DNA from: Puniceicoccaceae bacterium
Lineage (GTDB): Bacteria > Verrucomicrobiota > Verrucomicrobiia > Opitutales > Opitutaceae
Direction of reading: 5' to 3'
Length of the DNA: 32,446 bases
Assembly: GCA_007695295.1 (NCBI GenBank)
Contig: REEB01000173.1
Coordinates: 1-32,446, forward strand
The notes beneath the pieces were generated by a model that did not search any database, had not been told where the DNA came from, and worked only from the letters and a program-made list of their open reading frames with translations. Shown here piece after piece: positions 8,436 to 17,338 of the stretch; positions within the stretch are counted from its first letter, which is position 1, and every line of letters starts with the position of its first letter. A program made the position numbers and the translations under genes.

Positions 8436-8476
8436 CGTTCTGGCAACGGGGTCAGGCCGAAAGAAGGCCAATTCTC
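8436..8476 (+). repeat. Element end, right copy (pair of 56-95)
   Basis: It begins CGTTC and includes GGGGTCAGGCCGAAA at 8448-8462. Positions 8448-8476 match 67-95 at 27 of 29 bases in the same orientation. Together the two copies bracket the hydrogenase, receptor and permease block. The stretch 8161-8435 before it shows no gene. Confidence 0.75.
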
Positions 8477-8974
8477 TCCTTTTTGATCAGCATAATGAGC
8501 AGATTGATTTCAAGGATATGCTGTTTGCACTCAATACTCCGAAGTCGAAACGCTGAAGACACCACGGAGGTTTCAGCGAATCGTACCACTCTCCCTGCCC
8601 TCCGGTCTCCGAAAAGACCCCGAAAACCGCGAACACAGGACGCCGTATTCAGCATCCGTCTTCCGGCCTCGGGCTTCAGGCCACCGCCACCCGACCTCAG
8701 CCTTCCCCTTGCTTTCCCCGCGATCGCACGCCCGCCTCGCCGCCACGGCAGCTCCATCCCCGCACCGCCGCCGGGGAGCAAGAGGCTTCCGCTGCTCTCT
8801 TTGTCCAGCGGCCGCGGAGTCAATGTCCCGAGGCGGCGCGAGCACCCACCTGCCACTCTTTGCTCATCACCCGCCACTCCCCATTCCGTTGTTCTTGATA
8901 TCCACCATTCGGATACCGGGGCAGGCAGGCTTTTTTTCTCGTCCCGCGACGTACCGGACCTAGGCTTCCGGGCC
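8477..8974. other. Intergenic region without a recognisable gene
   Basis: About 500 bases between the element end and the oxidoreductase gene. The plus-strand frame of the oxidoreductase happens to stay open through it, but the translation is low-complexity Pro/Ser/Arg with no domain, and the first oxidoreductase motif comes only after the ATG at 8975. The plus strand is strikingly C-rich from about 8580 to 8900. No hairpin or promoter was assigned. Confidence 0.5.
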
Positions 8975-10015
8975 ATGGCAAAACCACGCTACCAACAGCC
9001 CTCCAGCATCAAAGTCGGCGTCATTGGATACGGCGGTGCCTTCAACATGGGGCGCCAGCACCTGCTCGAGATGCAGCAGGCCGGCATGACTCCAGCCGCC
9101 GTCGCGGAGATCGACGCCGCCCGGCTCGAAGTCGCCACCGCCGACTTCCCCGGCATCGAGACCTATTCCCGCGTCGAGGACATGCTCCGCAAGTCAAATG
9201 TCGACCTCGTCACCATCATCACCCCGCACAATACCCACGCCCGGCTCGCCCGGCAGTGCCTCAAAGCCGGGCGTCACGTGGTTTGCGAGAAGCCGCTGGC
9301 CATCACCACGGCTGAGTGCGACGCCATGATCAAGGACGCCCGGAGGAGCGGGACCACGCTCTCCACCTACCACAACCGCCATTGGGACGGCTGCATTCTC
9401 GAAGCGGTCAAGCGCATCCGTGCCGGCGCCATCGGCGAAGTGGTCCGGCTCGAGGCCCACATGGGCCGCTGGAGCAAACCGGGCGACTGGTGGCGCTCCA
9501 GCAAAAGCATCGCCGGCGGCATCCTCTACGACTGGGGCGTGCATCTGCTCGAATACGCGTTGCAGGTGCTCGACGGCGACTTGGCCGAGGTCTCCGGCTT
9601 CTCCAAGACCGGCTTCTGGGCCAACCAAACCGCTTGGAAAGAAGATACCATCGAAGACGAAGCCTTTGCCGTGGCCCGCTTCTCCTCCGGCAAGTGGCTC
9701 ACACTCTGCATCTCCCACCTCGACTCCAACCCGAAGCGCGGCCTGCTCGAAATCACCGGCGAGAAGGGGACTTACCTGATGGACCACGGACAGTGGGAGA
9801 TCATCTCGCGCAACCTCCGTGGCGAAACCAAACGCGTCTCCGGCCCGAACCCGAAGTCGGAGGGCTGGCGCTATTACCAAAACCTCGCCGACCACCTGGT
9901 CAAAGGCGAGCCGCTGGTCATCACCCCGGAATGGTCGCGCCGCCCCATCCATATCCTCGACCTTGCGGGCCGCAGCGCCGCCCAAGGCAGGAGTCTCAAA
10001 GCCACATACGCCTGA
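8975..10015 (+). CDS. Gfo/Idh/MocA-family NAD(P)-dependent oxidoreductase
   Basis: This is a 346-residue cytoplasmic dehydrogenase of the glucose-fructose oxidoreductase / inositol dehydrogenase family, which oxidises or epimerises sugars and cyclitols. The N-terminal Rossmann fold begins IKVGVIGYGGAFNMGRQHL, and the family's catalytic-lysine motif is VVCEKPLA. The C-terminal alpha/beta domain includes GGILYDWGVHLLEYAL, placing an Asp and a His where family members keep catalytic residues. The start is the ATG at 8975-8977 (MAKPRYQQ), just before the fold. The frame is open for another 650 bases upstream, but that sequence is not protein-like. The substrate is not readable. It is monocistronic and followed by 700 bases of repeat-rich DNA; proximity to glycosidase genes fits a sugar role. 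Confidence 0.88.
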   Translation: MAKPRYQQPSSIKVGVIGYGGAFNMGRQHLLEMQQAGMTPAAVAEIDAARLEVATADFPGIETYSRVEDMLRKSNVDLVTIITPHNTHARLARQCLKAGRHVVCEKPLAITTAECDAMIKDARRSGTTLSTYHNRHWDGCILEAVKRIRAGAIGEVVRLEAHMGRWSKPGDWWRSSKSIAGGILYDWGVHLLEYALQVLDGDLAEVSGFSKTGFWANQTAWKEDTIEDEAFAVARFSSGKWLTLCISHLDSNPKRGLLEITGEKGTYLMDHGQWEIISRNLRGETKRVSGPNPKSEGWRYYQNLADHLVKGEPLVITPEWSRRPIHILDLAGRSAAQGRSLKATYA

Positions 10016-10259
10016 CACTGCGGGCCAGGTGCAATCCCCCACGCAGGGCGCTCATCCGCGAACGCGGGCTGCCCGTTCAAGTAGAGCGCTTGCAGCCACG
10101 GCAGGGCATGATCACCAAGCGCGACGCATTCTGACGGCGCGCTCGGCGAGCACGCCCTACCCCGAGGAGTCGGCGTGGAGCGAACCAGGCCAACCGCCCT
10201 GTCATGCCTCTTTCCTGCAGGCGGCCTTCCCACAAAATATAGCCTGTCCCCAACTGTCC
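10016..10259. other. Intergenic DNA with relic-like strings
   Basis: No gene is seen. Two strings look like dispersed-repeat debris: CGCGCTCGGCGAGCACGCC near 10139-10157, and AGCCTGTCCCCAACTGTCCC at 10241-10260. Reversed, the latter gives the GGGACAG-TTGGGGACAGGC pattern often found beside RAYT transposases (recalled, not checked). Confidence 0.35.
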
Positions 10260-10336
10260 CTAATGTCCTTCAGCGCTGAGTTGCGACAAATTCCGCAACA
10301 TCGCCTTCGTGCCTCGCAGGATCGCCAGGACATTAG
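10260..10336. repeat. 77-bp unit bounded by a 10-bp inverted repeat
   Basis: CTAATGTCCT at 10260-10269 is the exact reverse complement of AGGACATTAG at 10327-10336. Inside is a second small inverted pair, TTGCG...CGCAA, around 10281-10298. The form suits a tiny non-autonomous element or folded intergenic unit; no target-site duplication was identified. Confidence 0.6.
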
Positions 10337-10453
10337 CATCGGGCACCTCAGGCCCGGCGGCGGCAACGGGACATGAGCGGCGGACACCTTAGCCCAGGCA
10401 AGGGCGAAGGGATATGAGCCGGTGGTGCCAACCACCGGAACCAAGTCACCCCA

Positions 10454-10563
10454 ATCCTCCGCCCCGGAGGGGTGGCGGATCACGGCGTTTGCTAATGAGC
10501 ATGTGCGGCGCCCCTGCCGGGGCGCGAACCCATTTGCATGGCCATCTGGTGGCTGGCGCCACC
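10454..10563. repeat. Cluster of three GC-rich hairpins
   Basis: Three stem-loops follow each other: an imperfect one at 10454-10480 (ATCCTCCGCCCC against GGGGTGGCGGAT), a perfect 7-bp stem GCGCCCC/GGGGCGC at 10508-10525, and GGTGGC/GCCACC at 10548-10563. The surrounding 10337-10720 has no gene and more G/C-rich symmetric strings. It looks like a composite of dispersed palindromic repeats downstream of two convergent genes, and may also stop transcription from both sides. Confidence 0.55.
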
Positions 10564-10720
10564 GGCTAAATTCCGACGCGCCTCCGGCGCTGTGACATCC
10601 CCCGGTCGAAGCGCGGCGGCTGGGAGCGGGAGGACCGTCGTCGACCAAACCCAAACCCCAACGGGGAGCACCCAGACAGCCCGGGGCCAAACGTCGGCCC
10701 CGGCCGGTTCTCACACCGCG

Positions 10721-13700
10721 TCACTCCGCCACCAAAGCGCCAATGGCGTTTCCTTCCCGGCGGTCGCGGCCCATGAAGTCGCCGAACTGCGGGCCGGCAA
10801 ACTGCCAGGCATGGAGTTCTTCGATGGTGGTCCGGGCGTCGGCGAGGGTGCCCTGCGCGACCCGGAGGAAATCGAAGGTGGCGGCGAGGTGCTCGAGGTC
10901 CGGTCCTCCGCCGACATAGAAGGCCGTCGGATTGGAGAGCGAACCTTGGGGCAGGGTTCCGGTGGTGCGGGTCTCGACGGCGCGGCCGTCCACGTAAAAT
11001 CTCACCCCGCGCTCGCGGTCGACCTCGGCGACGAGGTGGCGCCACTCGCCATTGGCCAAGTCCACCGCCGCGGCGGCGGTGAGGCTGTTCTGCCCGTCCG
11101 TGAGCCGCAGCCGCGGCCGTCCGTCCATCAGGTCGAGGGCATAGCCGGCCCGGCCGACTTTGCGCACGAGGGTACCGGCGCGTTCCTCGGTTTTGAAAAG
11201 GACCTCGATGAGAAAGTTGCCGCGGTCGATATCCACCGTCCGAATACCGGCGACATTGGCGCCTTCATGGTCCTCGGGGGCGGGGTTGAGGCGTTCCGGG
11301 GAGAGGACGAGGTACTGGTCGCGGCCGTTGAGGCGGAGGGCACCGCCGTCAGTCCAGGTTGCCTGGGGGCTGGCCACGAAATCATCCGCGCCCACGTTGA
11401 CCGCGCGGAGATTGAAGCGCGGGGTGTTGCGGTAGCGGTTGCGGTTCATGTAGGCCGCGGTCATGAACCAGTGCTCGTCGATAATCTCGGCCGGATCGGC
11501 GTTGTTGCGGGTGAACTGCCACTCGCCGACCGTTGCGTAGAGGGCCCAGGGAACGAAAGCCATGACCCCACCGTCGAAGGCGGGCCCGTCGGGAGCGGGG
11601 CGGTAGTCGCGGCCCTCGGCGTCGCGCAGCGGCGGGGTGTCCGCAACCGTGCCCACGCGGGCGGCCTGCGGCCGGAGCCGCTCGAGAGCGCGTTCGAAGT
11701 CGGACACCTCTGCGTAAACGGCCCCCGTCTCCTCGAAAGAGCCAAAGCGGCCGGTTATCCGGTGAAAGAGGTTGTCGGCGTAAGCAAGCGTTGGATACGC
11801 AAAGGTGCCACCGGTGGCATAGTGGGCGGCGTTGGGATCGGGCTCGACGTCGCGGGGGTCGCTGTGGCGGAAAACGAAGCGGGAGGCGTCGTCGATGATA
11901 TTGCCGAGGTAGCGGAAGCGGCCTCCGCTCGGCTCCTGCTGGCGGGTCATCTCCGCGAAGCGGTGGAAGGTGTTGTTGAAAAACCAGTTTTCGAAACTGA
12001 AAATGTTTTGGATGGCGGTGGTGTTGACGGAACGGGTGCCAAGGGTGTTGTTGCGGCCGGCCCCGATGTTGTTGAAGAGGTAGTTTTTGAAGGCCCCGTC
12101 GAAGTAATAGGCATGGCCGAAACTGCCGGTGTTGTCGGGATCGCCCTCGCGCCAAGTCCAGTGCTTGAAGGCGACGGGATTGTGGACGACGTTGTTGAAG
12201 ACGTAGAACGGGCCGCCCTGCCAGGTTTCGACCGCCCCCCAATCGTTGCTCTTAAGGAGCGAATCCTCGACCCGGTTGTGATGGATGAGGTGGCGGCTCA
12301 GGGGCACATCGTAATCGCGCACGCCGCCATGGGAGTGTTTGCCGCCCTGCACGGAGATGCCCCAGCCCGCGATGCGGTAAAGGAAATTGCCCGCCACGTG
12401 GGAGGTGTGCGGATAACGGATGTCGACGGCGTGGCCGTGGGCGCCGCTGAGGTTTCGCCAGCCGATATGGTAAAGGTCGTTGCGGAGAAAATCGATGTGC
12501 TCCATGGGGCCGTAGCGCTCGCGGTCGTTGCCGTCGAAGCGGTTGCCGGCCTTGAGCGCGCCGTGGTCGGTGTGGCGGACGACGTTGTCGTTGAAGCGGA
12601 CCGTGCCGATGCGTTGGTCCGTCCTGCCGACGTGGATACGGGCCGGGATGTTGACGTGTTCGAAGCGGTTGTGGGTGATGGCGATGTCGTCTCCCTCGCC
12701 TTGGAGGCGGATGATGGCGGCGCGGAGGTCCGGGTGCGCCCAGGCGGGGGCGTTGTACTCCCAGCGGACATTGGTGAAGCGGAAGGTCAGTCCACTGACA
12801 TGGACATGGTGGAGCGTAGCGGCGTCGATGATGTTGTAGTGGCGGCCGGCTTCGATGGTGACGGTGTTGGGGTCGCGATCCTCCGGCAGGCGGAGAAAGA
12901 TGCGGCCGCGGTTTTCGGCCAGGCGCTCGACCCAGAATTCGCCCGGCTCGTCCAGCATCCAGGGCATGTTTTCGAGGTGGTATCGGTTGCCGCGAATGAT
13001 GTGCTCAAGCATGTCCATCGTCCAAGGACCGCGAAAAGCGACCGCGCGCTGGTCTTCGAGAAAAGCCTCCACCTCGGCCGGATAGGGGCTGCCCATGACG
13101 ATGCCCCATTCGGTCCAGACGGTGGCGCCGACGTAGTCTTCGGCAGGGCGGGTAAGGTTTTGGGTGTCGATGCCGAGGTGGCGCTCGCGACCGTCGATGG
13201 TGGTGCGGTGGTAGCGGTTGCCGTCTTGCCACCAGAGCGGGTTTTCCCAAGTCGGCCACTCGCGGAGAACGTCGTTGGGATCGGGTTCGCGCCAGTTGGG
13301 CCAGCGGGCGAGGGTGAGGCGCGTGATCTCATCGTCTTCGATCATCCAGAGCGTGCGGGGCAGGAAGTCGACCTCGGCCATCCAGACCTTGTCGCGGTCC
13401 TGCTCGATGCCCGGATGGGCCTGGCGGGTCCAGCCGGTGACAACCCGTGATCCGTAGATTTTGGCCTCGCCTTCGCCCCAGGAAGGATCGCTGGTCAGGC
13501 GGATGGGCTTGCCGGCCTCGCCGCGGTCCCCGCCGGGCCGGAGGATGCCGCGGTAGATCACACCGCGCTTGAAGACGTAGGTATGGGCACCGGAGGTGTC
13601 GCGTGCGACGCCGGTGGCATTGGGATCCCAGGGATGGTGTTTCCAGGGGCGCTCGCGGGTGCCTGGATTGGCGTCGTCGCCGGCGGAGTGGTCGATGTGG

Positions 13701-13879
13701 AACACAGAGTCCCCGGCTTCGAAGACAAAAGGTGCAGGCGTGTACTCCAGCTCGCCCGTGGGCAGCGGACGAGCGTGGGTTTCCTGCCAAGGAAACGAAG
13801 CGGCGTGGAGGCCGGCGGCGAGAAGCAGGCCGGTGCAAGCGGCAAGCAAAGGGCGAATGGGAAGCAGAGTGTGGTTCAT
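10721..13879 (-). CDS. Secreted right-handed beta-helix protein with C-terminal LamG-like domain
   Basis: A 1052-residue protein from the ATG at 13877-13879; an in-frame TTG lies four codons earlier. It has a signal peptide (LLAACTGLLLAAGLHAASF). Next comes a chondroitinase-B/pectate-lyase-like beginning (FHIDHSAGDDANPGTRERPWK; YVFKRGVIYRG), then a long run of Asn/His-rich coils such as IAITHNRFEHVNIPARI, FNDNVVRHTDHGALKAGNRF and LIHHNRVEDSLLKSNDWGAVETW. This pattern is characteristic of right-handed parallel beta-helices. Residues about 870-1040 form a concanavalin/LamG-type jelly roll (FLIEVLFKTEE, GEWRHLVAEVDRERGVRFYVDG). It probably binds or cleaves an extracellular polysaccharide; no active site was assigned. 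It is divergent from the GH106-like gene across 186 nt, so the two may share regulation. Confidence 0.8.
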   Translation of the reverse strand: MNHTLLPIRPLLAACTGLLLAAGLHAASFPWQETHARPLPTGELEYTPAPFVFEAGDSVFHIDHSAGDDANPGTRERPWKHHPWDPNATGVARDTSGAHTYVFKRGVIYRGILRPGGDRGEAGKPIRLTSDPSWGEGEAKIYGSRVVTGWTRQAHPGIEQDRDKVWMAEVDFLPRTLWMIEDDEITRLTLARWPNWREPDPNDVLREWPTWENPLWWQDGNRYHRTTIDGRERHLGIDTQNLTRPAEDYVGATVWTEWGIVMGSPYPAEVEAFLEDQRAVAFRGPWTMDMLEHIIRGNRYHLENMPWMLDEPGEFWVERLAENRGRIFLRLPEDRDPNTVTIEAGRHYNIIDAATLHHVHVSGLTFRFTNVRWEYNAPAWAHPDLRAAIIRLQGEGDDIAITHNRFEHVNIPARIHVGRTDQRIGTVRFNDNVVRHTDHGALKAGNRFDGNDRERYGPMEHIDFLRNDLYHIGWRNLSGAHGHAVDIRYPHTSHVAGNFLYRIAGWGISVQGGKHSHGGVRDYDVPLSRHLIHHNRVEDSLLKSNDWGAVETWQGGPFYVFNNVVHNPVAFKHWTWREGDPDNTGSFGHAYYFDGAFKNYLFNNIGAGRNNTLGTRSVNTTAIQNIFSFENWFFNNTFHRFAEMTRQQEPSGGRFRYLGNIIDDASRFVFRHSDPRDVEPDPNAAHYATGGTFAYPTLAYADNLFHRITGRFGSFEETGAVYAEVSDFERALERLRPQAARVGTVADTPPLRDAEGRDYRPAPDGPAFDGGVMAFVPWALYATVGEWQFTRNNADPAEIIDEHWFMTAAYMNRNRYRNTPRFNLRAVNVGADDFVASPQATWTDGGALRLNGRDQYLVLSPERLNPAPEDHEGANVAGIRTVDIDRGNFLIEVLFKTEERAGTLVRKVGRAGYALDLMDGRPRLRLTDGQNSLTAAAAVDLANGEWRHLVAEVDRERGVRFYVDGRAVETRTTGTLPQGSLSNPTAFYVGGGPDLEHLAATFDFLRVAQGTLADARTTIEELHAWQFAGPQFGDFMGRDRREGNAIGALVAE

Positions 13880-14065
13880 ATCTGAATACAAGATGGCAGG
13901 GGGGCGGGGCGCGATGATGGGGAAGGGTGTATTTAAAGGACAGGACAGCGGGACGATGAAGGCCGCTCAAAAGCAGGCGGGCCGTCGGTTTCTGGAGGAT
14001 TTCCTCGAACAATTCCATCAGGACGATTCGGACAGTCAGGCCACAAACCCGGGATCGGTCTGGCC

Positions 14066-15970
14066 ATGAAAGTGCGGCCTCCCTATCCCGTTGCCATGCC
14101 CGCCTACCCCGCGCCCTGGCCGAACCACGAGTTTGGGTTGACGCCTTTCTGGTTTTGGAACGACCACCTCGACCATGCCGAAATCCGGCGCCGCATCGCG
14201 GACTTCGAGGACCATGGCGTGGGCGGGTTCATTCTCCACCCCCGCGTCGGCCTGCCCAAGGACTGCGGCTGGATGAGTCCGAAACTCCTCGATTTCATGG
14301 AGACCGCACTCATCGAAGCCAGGCGCCGCGGCCTGGTCGTTTACCTCTACGATGAAGGCATGTATCCAAGCGGCTCGGCATCGGGACGGGTGGTGGCGCG
14401 CGATCCCGCCCTCGCCAACCGCGGACTCCAGCGGGTGGTGGTGGCGGCCGGTGAAGCGCAGCAGCCTTGGCAGGCGTTTTTCCGCCCCGGGGATGACGCC
14501 CGCCTCGTCCTCGACTTCACTGACGCCGGGGGCCGGCGCACCCTTATTGTCGACCGAAAAACCCACGCCACCATCCGCGGCCTCCATTACCGGGAGGAGC
14601 CGCCCCCCGGCACCCCGCACGACGACCGCCTCGAGGAAGCACCCCTCGCCGGCGACATCCTCAATCCGGAGGCCGTGCGCGTCTTCATCGAGGAATCCTA
14701 TGACGCCTATGCCCTCCGCTTCGGAGACTACTTCGGCCAACCCGTCGCAGGTGTTTTCACCGATGAACCCTCCCTGCTCGGACGGCTCGGCGACAAAAGC
14801 TTCCGGCCCGGCAACCTGAATTTTGTCAAAACCCTGAGCGACTGGCTCGGCGGGGACTTCACCCCTTCCCTTCCCGCCCTCTGGGACGACACCTTTCCCG
14901 ATGCCGCCCAGCTCCGCCGCGCCTACCACCGCGGCCTCCAACGCTGCCTCGAGGAAAGCTATTACCGCCCGCTGGCCCGCTGGTGCGCGGATCACGGCAT
15001 CAACCTCATCGGCCATCCCGACGAGCCGGACAATCTCGCCCACCTGCGCTGTTTCCAAATCCCCGGCCAGGATCTCGTCTGGCGGTGGGTCGAGCCGGGC
15101 CAACCCTCCGGCCTCGAAGGCCCCCAGTCCACCCAAGCCAAAGCCGCCGCCTCCGCGATGGTGCTGACCGGCGCCCGCCGCAACGCCAACGAATACTGCG
15201 GCGCCTACGGACCGGACTTCACCTTCGAGGAAATGCAGCGACTCACCTGGTGGCTCGCCGTGCGCGGCTGCAACCTGCTCATTCCCCACGCCTTCTACTG
15301 GTCGACCCGCGGCCCACGCCTCACCGAACGTCCCCCCGACGTCGGCCCCAACCAGCCTTGGTGGCCGCGCTTCCGCCCCTTCGCCGACTGTGCCCGCTAC
15401 CTTTGCTGGCTCAACACCGACAGCGAAACCGTCTGCGACGTCGCTCTCCTCGCCAGCGGTGAAGGCCTGCCCTGGCAGCCGGCCAAAGACCTCTTCGAGC
15501 ACCAGGTCGACTTCCTTTATCTCGAGGAGAGCGATCTCCTCGGGGCCGCTGAGGTGAACGCAGATTCGGTGCGGATCGGTCCGCTGACCTTCCGGGCGGT
15601 TGTCTGCGCTGCACCGCCCGGACCGGCGGTGGCGGAGCGGCTGGCGGTTTTCGGGGGCCTGGCACCGGCTGGGCCGGAGGGCGCCGCACCACTCGACCAC
15701 ATCGGCGGCCTCACCCGATGCCGCCCGGTTTTGGACGGATCCCATCCCACCCTGCGCCAGCGCCGGGTGAGGAAAGACGGCCGCGACCACCTCATCTTCT
15801 TCAACGAATCCGACCGGCCAGTGGAGGCGGGTTTTGTATCCAAATACCTGCGACTTGTGCTCGAATGGGATTCAGCCCGTCCACCGCAACAGTTCGATCT
15901 CCAGGACCGGCCCGCCGAGCGGTTCCGTTTCCCTCCTTTCGGGCTGGCGGTCCTGGCGACGTCGGCGTAG
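14066..15970 (+). CDS. GH106-like glycoside hydrolase (alpha-L-rhamnosidase-type), short form
   Basis: The 634-residue protein has hallmarks of the GH106 catalytic barrel: TPFWFWNDHLDHAEI, then DHGVGGFILHPRVGL, YLYDEGMYPSGSASG, GVFTDEPSLLG, and later IGHPDEPDNLAHLRCFQIPGQD. Carboxylates in DEGMYP, TDEPS and HPDEP are candidate catalytic residues. GH106 members remove L-rhamnose from pectin-like glycans and usually exceed 900 residues; this one stops after a short beta domain and so lacks the large C-terminal sandwich modules. No signal peptide is seen, so it would act in the cytoplasm on imported oligosaccharides. An in-frame ATG at 14096 is an alternative start. The family assignment is from recall; the substrate is uncertain. 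Confidence 0.6.
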   Translation: MKVRPPYPVAMPAYPAPWPNHEFGLTPFWFWNDHLDHAEIRRRIADFEDHGVGGFILHPRVGLPKDCGWMSPKLLDFMETALIEARRRGLVVYLYDEGMYPSGSASGRVVARDPALANRGLQRVVVAAGEAQQPWQAFFRPGDDARLVLDFTDAGGRRTLIVDRKTHATIRGLHYREEPPPGTPHDDRLEEAPLAGDILNPEAVRVFIEESYDAYALRFGDYFGQPVAGVFTDEPSLLGRLGDKSFRPGNLNFVKTLSDWLGGDFTPSLPALWDDTFPDAAQLRRAYHRGLQRCLEESYYRPLARWCADHGINLIGHPDEPDNLAHLRCFQIPGQDLVWRWVEPGQPSGLEGPQSTQAKAAASAMVLTGARRNANEYCGAYGPDFTFEEMQRLTWWLAVRGCNLLIPHAFYWSTRGPRLTERPPDVGPNQPWWPRFRPFADCARYLCWLNTDSETVCDVALLASGEGLPWQPAKDLFEHQVDFLYLEESDLLGAAEVNADSVRIGPLTFRAVVCAAPPGPAVAERLAVFGGLAPAGPEGAAPLDHIGGLTRCRPVLDGSHPTLRQRRVRKDGRDHLIFFNESDRPVEAGFVSKYLRLVLEWDSARPPQQFDLQDRPAERFRFPPFGLAVLATSA

Positions 15971-15998
15971 ACAACCGCAAAACCCCGTTCCCCACCGC

Positions 15999-16379
15999 AT
16001 GAATGCCCAGATCCCCGCCGACACCCCCGGAAATCCGGACATCCCCGCAGAGCACGACTATCAGTTCATCGGCCGGCCTTTGACACCGCTCCAAGGCAGC
16101 TTCGACGTCGGCGGTCTGGCCCGAGGCGAACCGGGCCTGCCGGCGGCTTTCCGCAGCGGTCGCGACACCCTCACGATCGCAAAAGTCATCCGCCGCTGGC
16201 GCGAAACGGGGCCGTGCAGCCACGGGAGCGGAGAGCGCTATACGCGCAAACACTGGTTTGAAGTCGAAACCCCGGACGGGCGGCGGGCGCGGCTCTACTT
16301 CGAGCGGAAGGCGCGCCCCGGCCAAAGCAAAGTCCGCTGGCATTGTTACAGTGCCACGGAACCGCCCCCCCCGGTTTGA
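15999..16379 (+). CDS. DUF6504-like small protein
   Basis: A 126-residue protein from the ATG at 15999. The N-terminal 15-20 residues are Pro-rich and disordered. The core reads IGRPLTPLQGSF, then TLTIAKVIRRWRETG, and KHWFEVETPDGRRARLYFERK. This beta-rich layout resembles the DUF6504 family (function unknown, often near DNA-repair genes); the match is from recall and modest. Its TGA overlaps the TTG start of the methyltransferase (TTGA at 16376-16379), so the two are translationally coupled. It starts 28 nt after the GH106-like gene. Confidence 0.5.
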   Translation: MNAQIPADTPGNPDIPAEHDYQFIGRPLTPLQGSFDVGGLARGEPGLPAAFRSGRDTLTIAKVIRRWRETGPCSHGSGERYTRKHWFEVETPDGRRARLYFERKARPGQSKVRWHCYSATEPPPPV

Positions 16380-17128
16380 GCAAGCCGCCCGAGGACCACT
16401 TCTCCCCATTGGCGGGAGCCTATGCGCGCGGTCGTCTTCGCTACCCGGCGAACCTATACTCATTTTTGGCCGACCTCTGCCCCGCCCATGAGCTGGCCTG
16501 GGATTGTGCCACAGGGACGGGACAGGCCGCCACCGGATTGGCCCGGCACTTCGACCAAGTCGTCGCCACCGACCTCAGCCCCGAACTGCTCGCCCTTGCC
16601 CCCACCCTGCCTCGGATCAGCTTCCGGCCGGGCCTGGCGGAGGATTCCGGCCTCCCCGCCGCTTCGGCCGACCTGATCACCGTCGCCCAAGCCGTGCACT
16701 GGTTCGACTTGGAACGGTTCGAACAGGAGGCACGGCGCGTTCTCAAACCCGGGGGCATCCTGGCCGTCTGGGGTTACCTCTGGCCGCGGGTCGATCCAAC
16801 GGTCGACCAACACCTTGAGTTGCTCAAAGCGACCCTGGCACCCTGGTGGCCGGATCGGAGTGCGCTCCTCCATGGCGAGTACCGAGATCTCGCTCTTTCC
16901 CTTCCCGAGCTGAAGGCGCCATCGTTCGCGGCCACGGCGCAATGGAAGGCCGAAGACTACCTCGCCCACCTGCGATCGTGGTCAGCGGTCCGCTATTTCA
17001 GAGAGGCGCAGGGCATGGATCCGACCGAGCCTTTGGCGGAAAAACTCGGCCGGTGCTGGAACGCCGCGGCCAAGGCGGTTCATTGGCCGCTGGCGCTCAG
17101 AATTTATAAAGCCACACCCAAGGCTTGA
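16376..17128 (+). CDS. Class I SAM-dependent methyltransferase
   Basis: A 250-residue Rossmann-fold methyltransferase of the Methyltransf_11 type. The SAM-binding motif I is WDCATGTGQAATGLA, motif II is VVATDLSPELL (acidic Asp for the ribose), and motif IV/post-motif is AVHWFDLERFEQEARRVLKPGG. Proteins with this AVHWFD pattern resemble trans-aconitate or UbiE-like small-molecule methyltransferases; the acceptor is unknown. The start is taken as the TTG at 16376 overlapping the upstream stop; a TTG at 16343 is the only in-frame alternative nearby, and no ATG fits. It is cytoplasmic and last in its operon. Confidence 0.85.
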   Translation: MSKPPEDHFSPLAGAYARGRLRYPANLYSFLADLCPAHELAWDCATGTGQAATGLARHFDQVVATDLSPELLALAPTLPRISFRPGLAEDSGLPAASADLITVAQAVHWFDLERFEQEARRVLKPGGILAVWGYLWPRVDPTVDQHLELLKATLAPWWPDRSALLHGEYRDLALSLPELKAPSFAATAQWKAEDYLAHLRSWSAVRYFREAQGMDPTEPLAEKLGRCWNAAAKAVHWPLALRIYKATPKA

Positions 17129-17251
17129 GCGCAGGGCGACCCGCAGAGGCACCGCAGCACTTTACCCTGGGTGGGGTGGATCCCGGGGGCAGGGAGGAAA
17201 CAGCACCATGGCCCCTCTAGGAGCACTCCTGGGAAGTGATCATTGCCGCAG

Positions 17252-17286
17252 AAAAAAACGCTTCCGGACCAGAGGTCGCGGAAGCG
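17252..17286 (-). terminator. Intrinsic terminator of the pseudopilin gene
   Basis: On the minus strand, CGCTTCCG (17286-17279) pairs with CGGAAGCG (17266-17259) around a 12-base loop and is followed at once by seven T residues (17258-17252). It lies 52 nt past the pseudopilin stop, and the spacing and U-tract are classical. Confidence 0.88.
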
Positions 17287-17338
17287 CCGGGGAATCCCTC
17301 CTCCGCCACGGTCTCAGCCGAGCGGAGAAGGCGAAGTG

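Noticed and set aside
8321-8974. In-frame 218-codon N-terminal extension of the Gfo/Idh/MocA protein
   Set aside because: The extension is low-complexity Pro/Arg/Ser with no domain and includes the element end; the family fold begins right after the ATG at 8975.
10538-13450. 970-residue plus-strand ORF opposite the beta-helix gene
   Set aside because: Val/Ala/Gly-rich antisense shadow in high-GC DNA. The minus-strand frame has a signal peptide, beta-helix repeats and a LamG-like domain.
14036-15790. 584-residue minus-strand ORF opposite the GH106-like gene
   Set aside because: Antisense shadow with no motif; the plus-strand frame contains clear glycosidase motifs.
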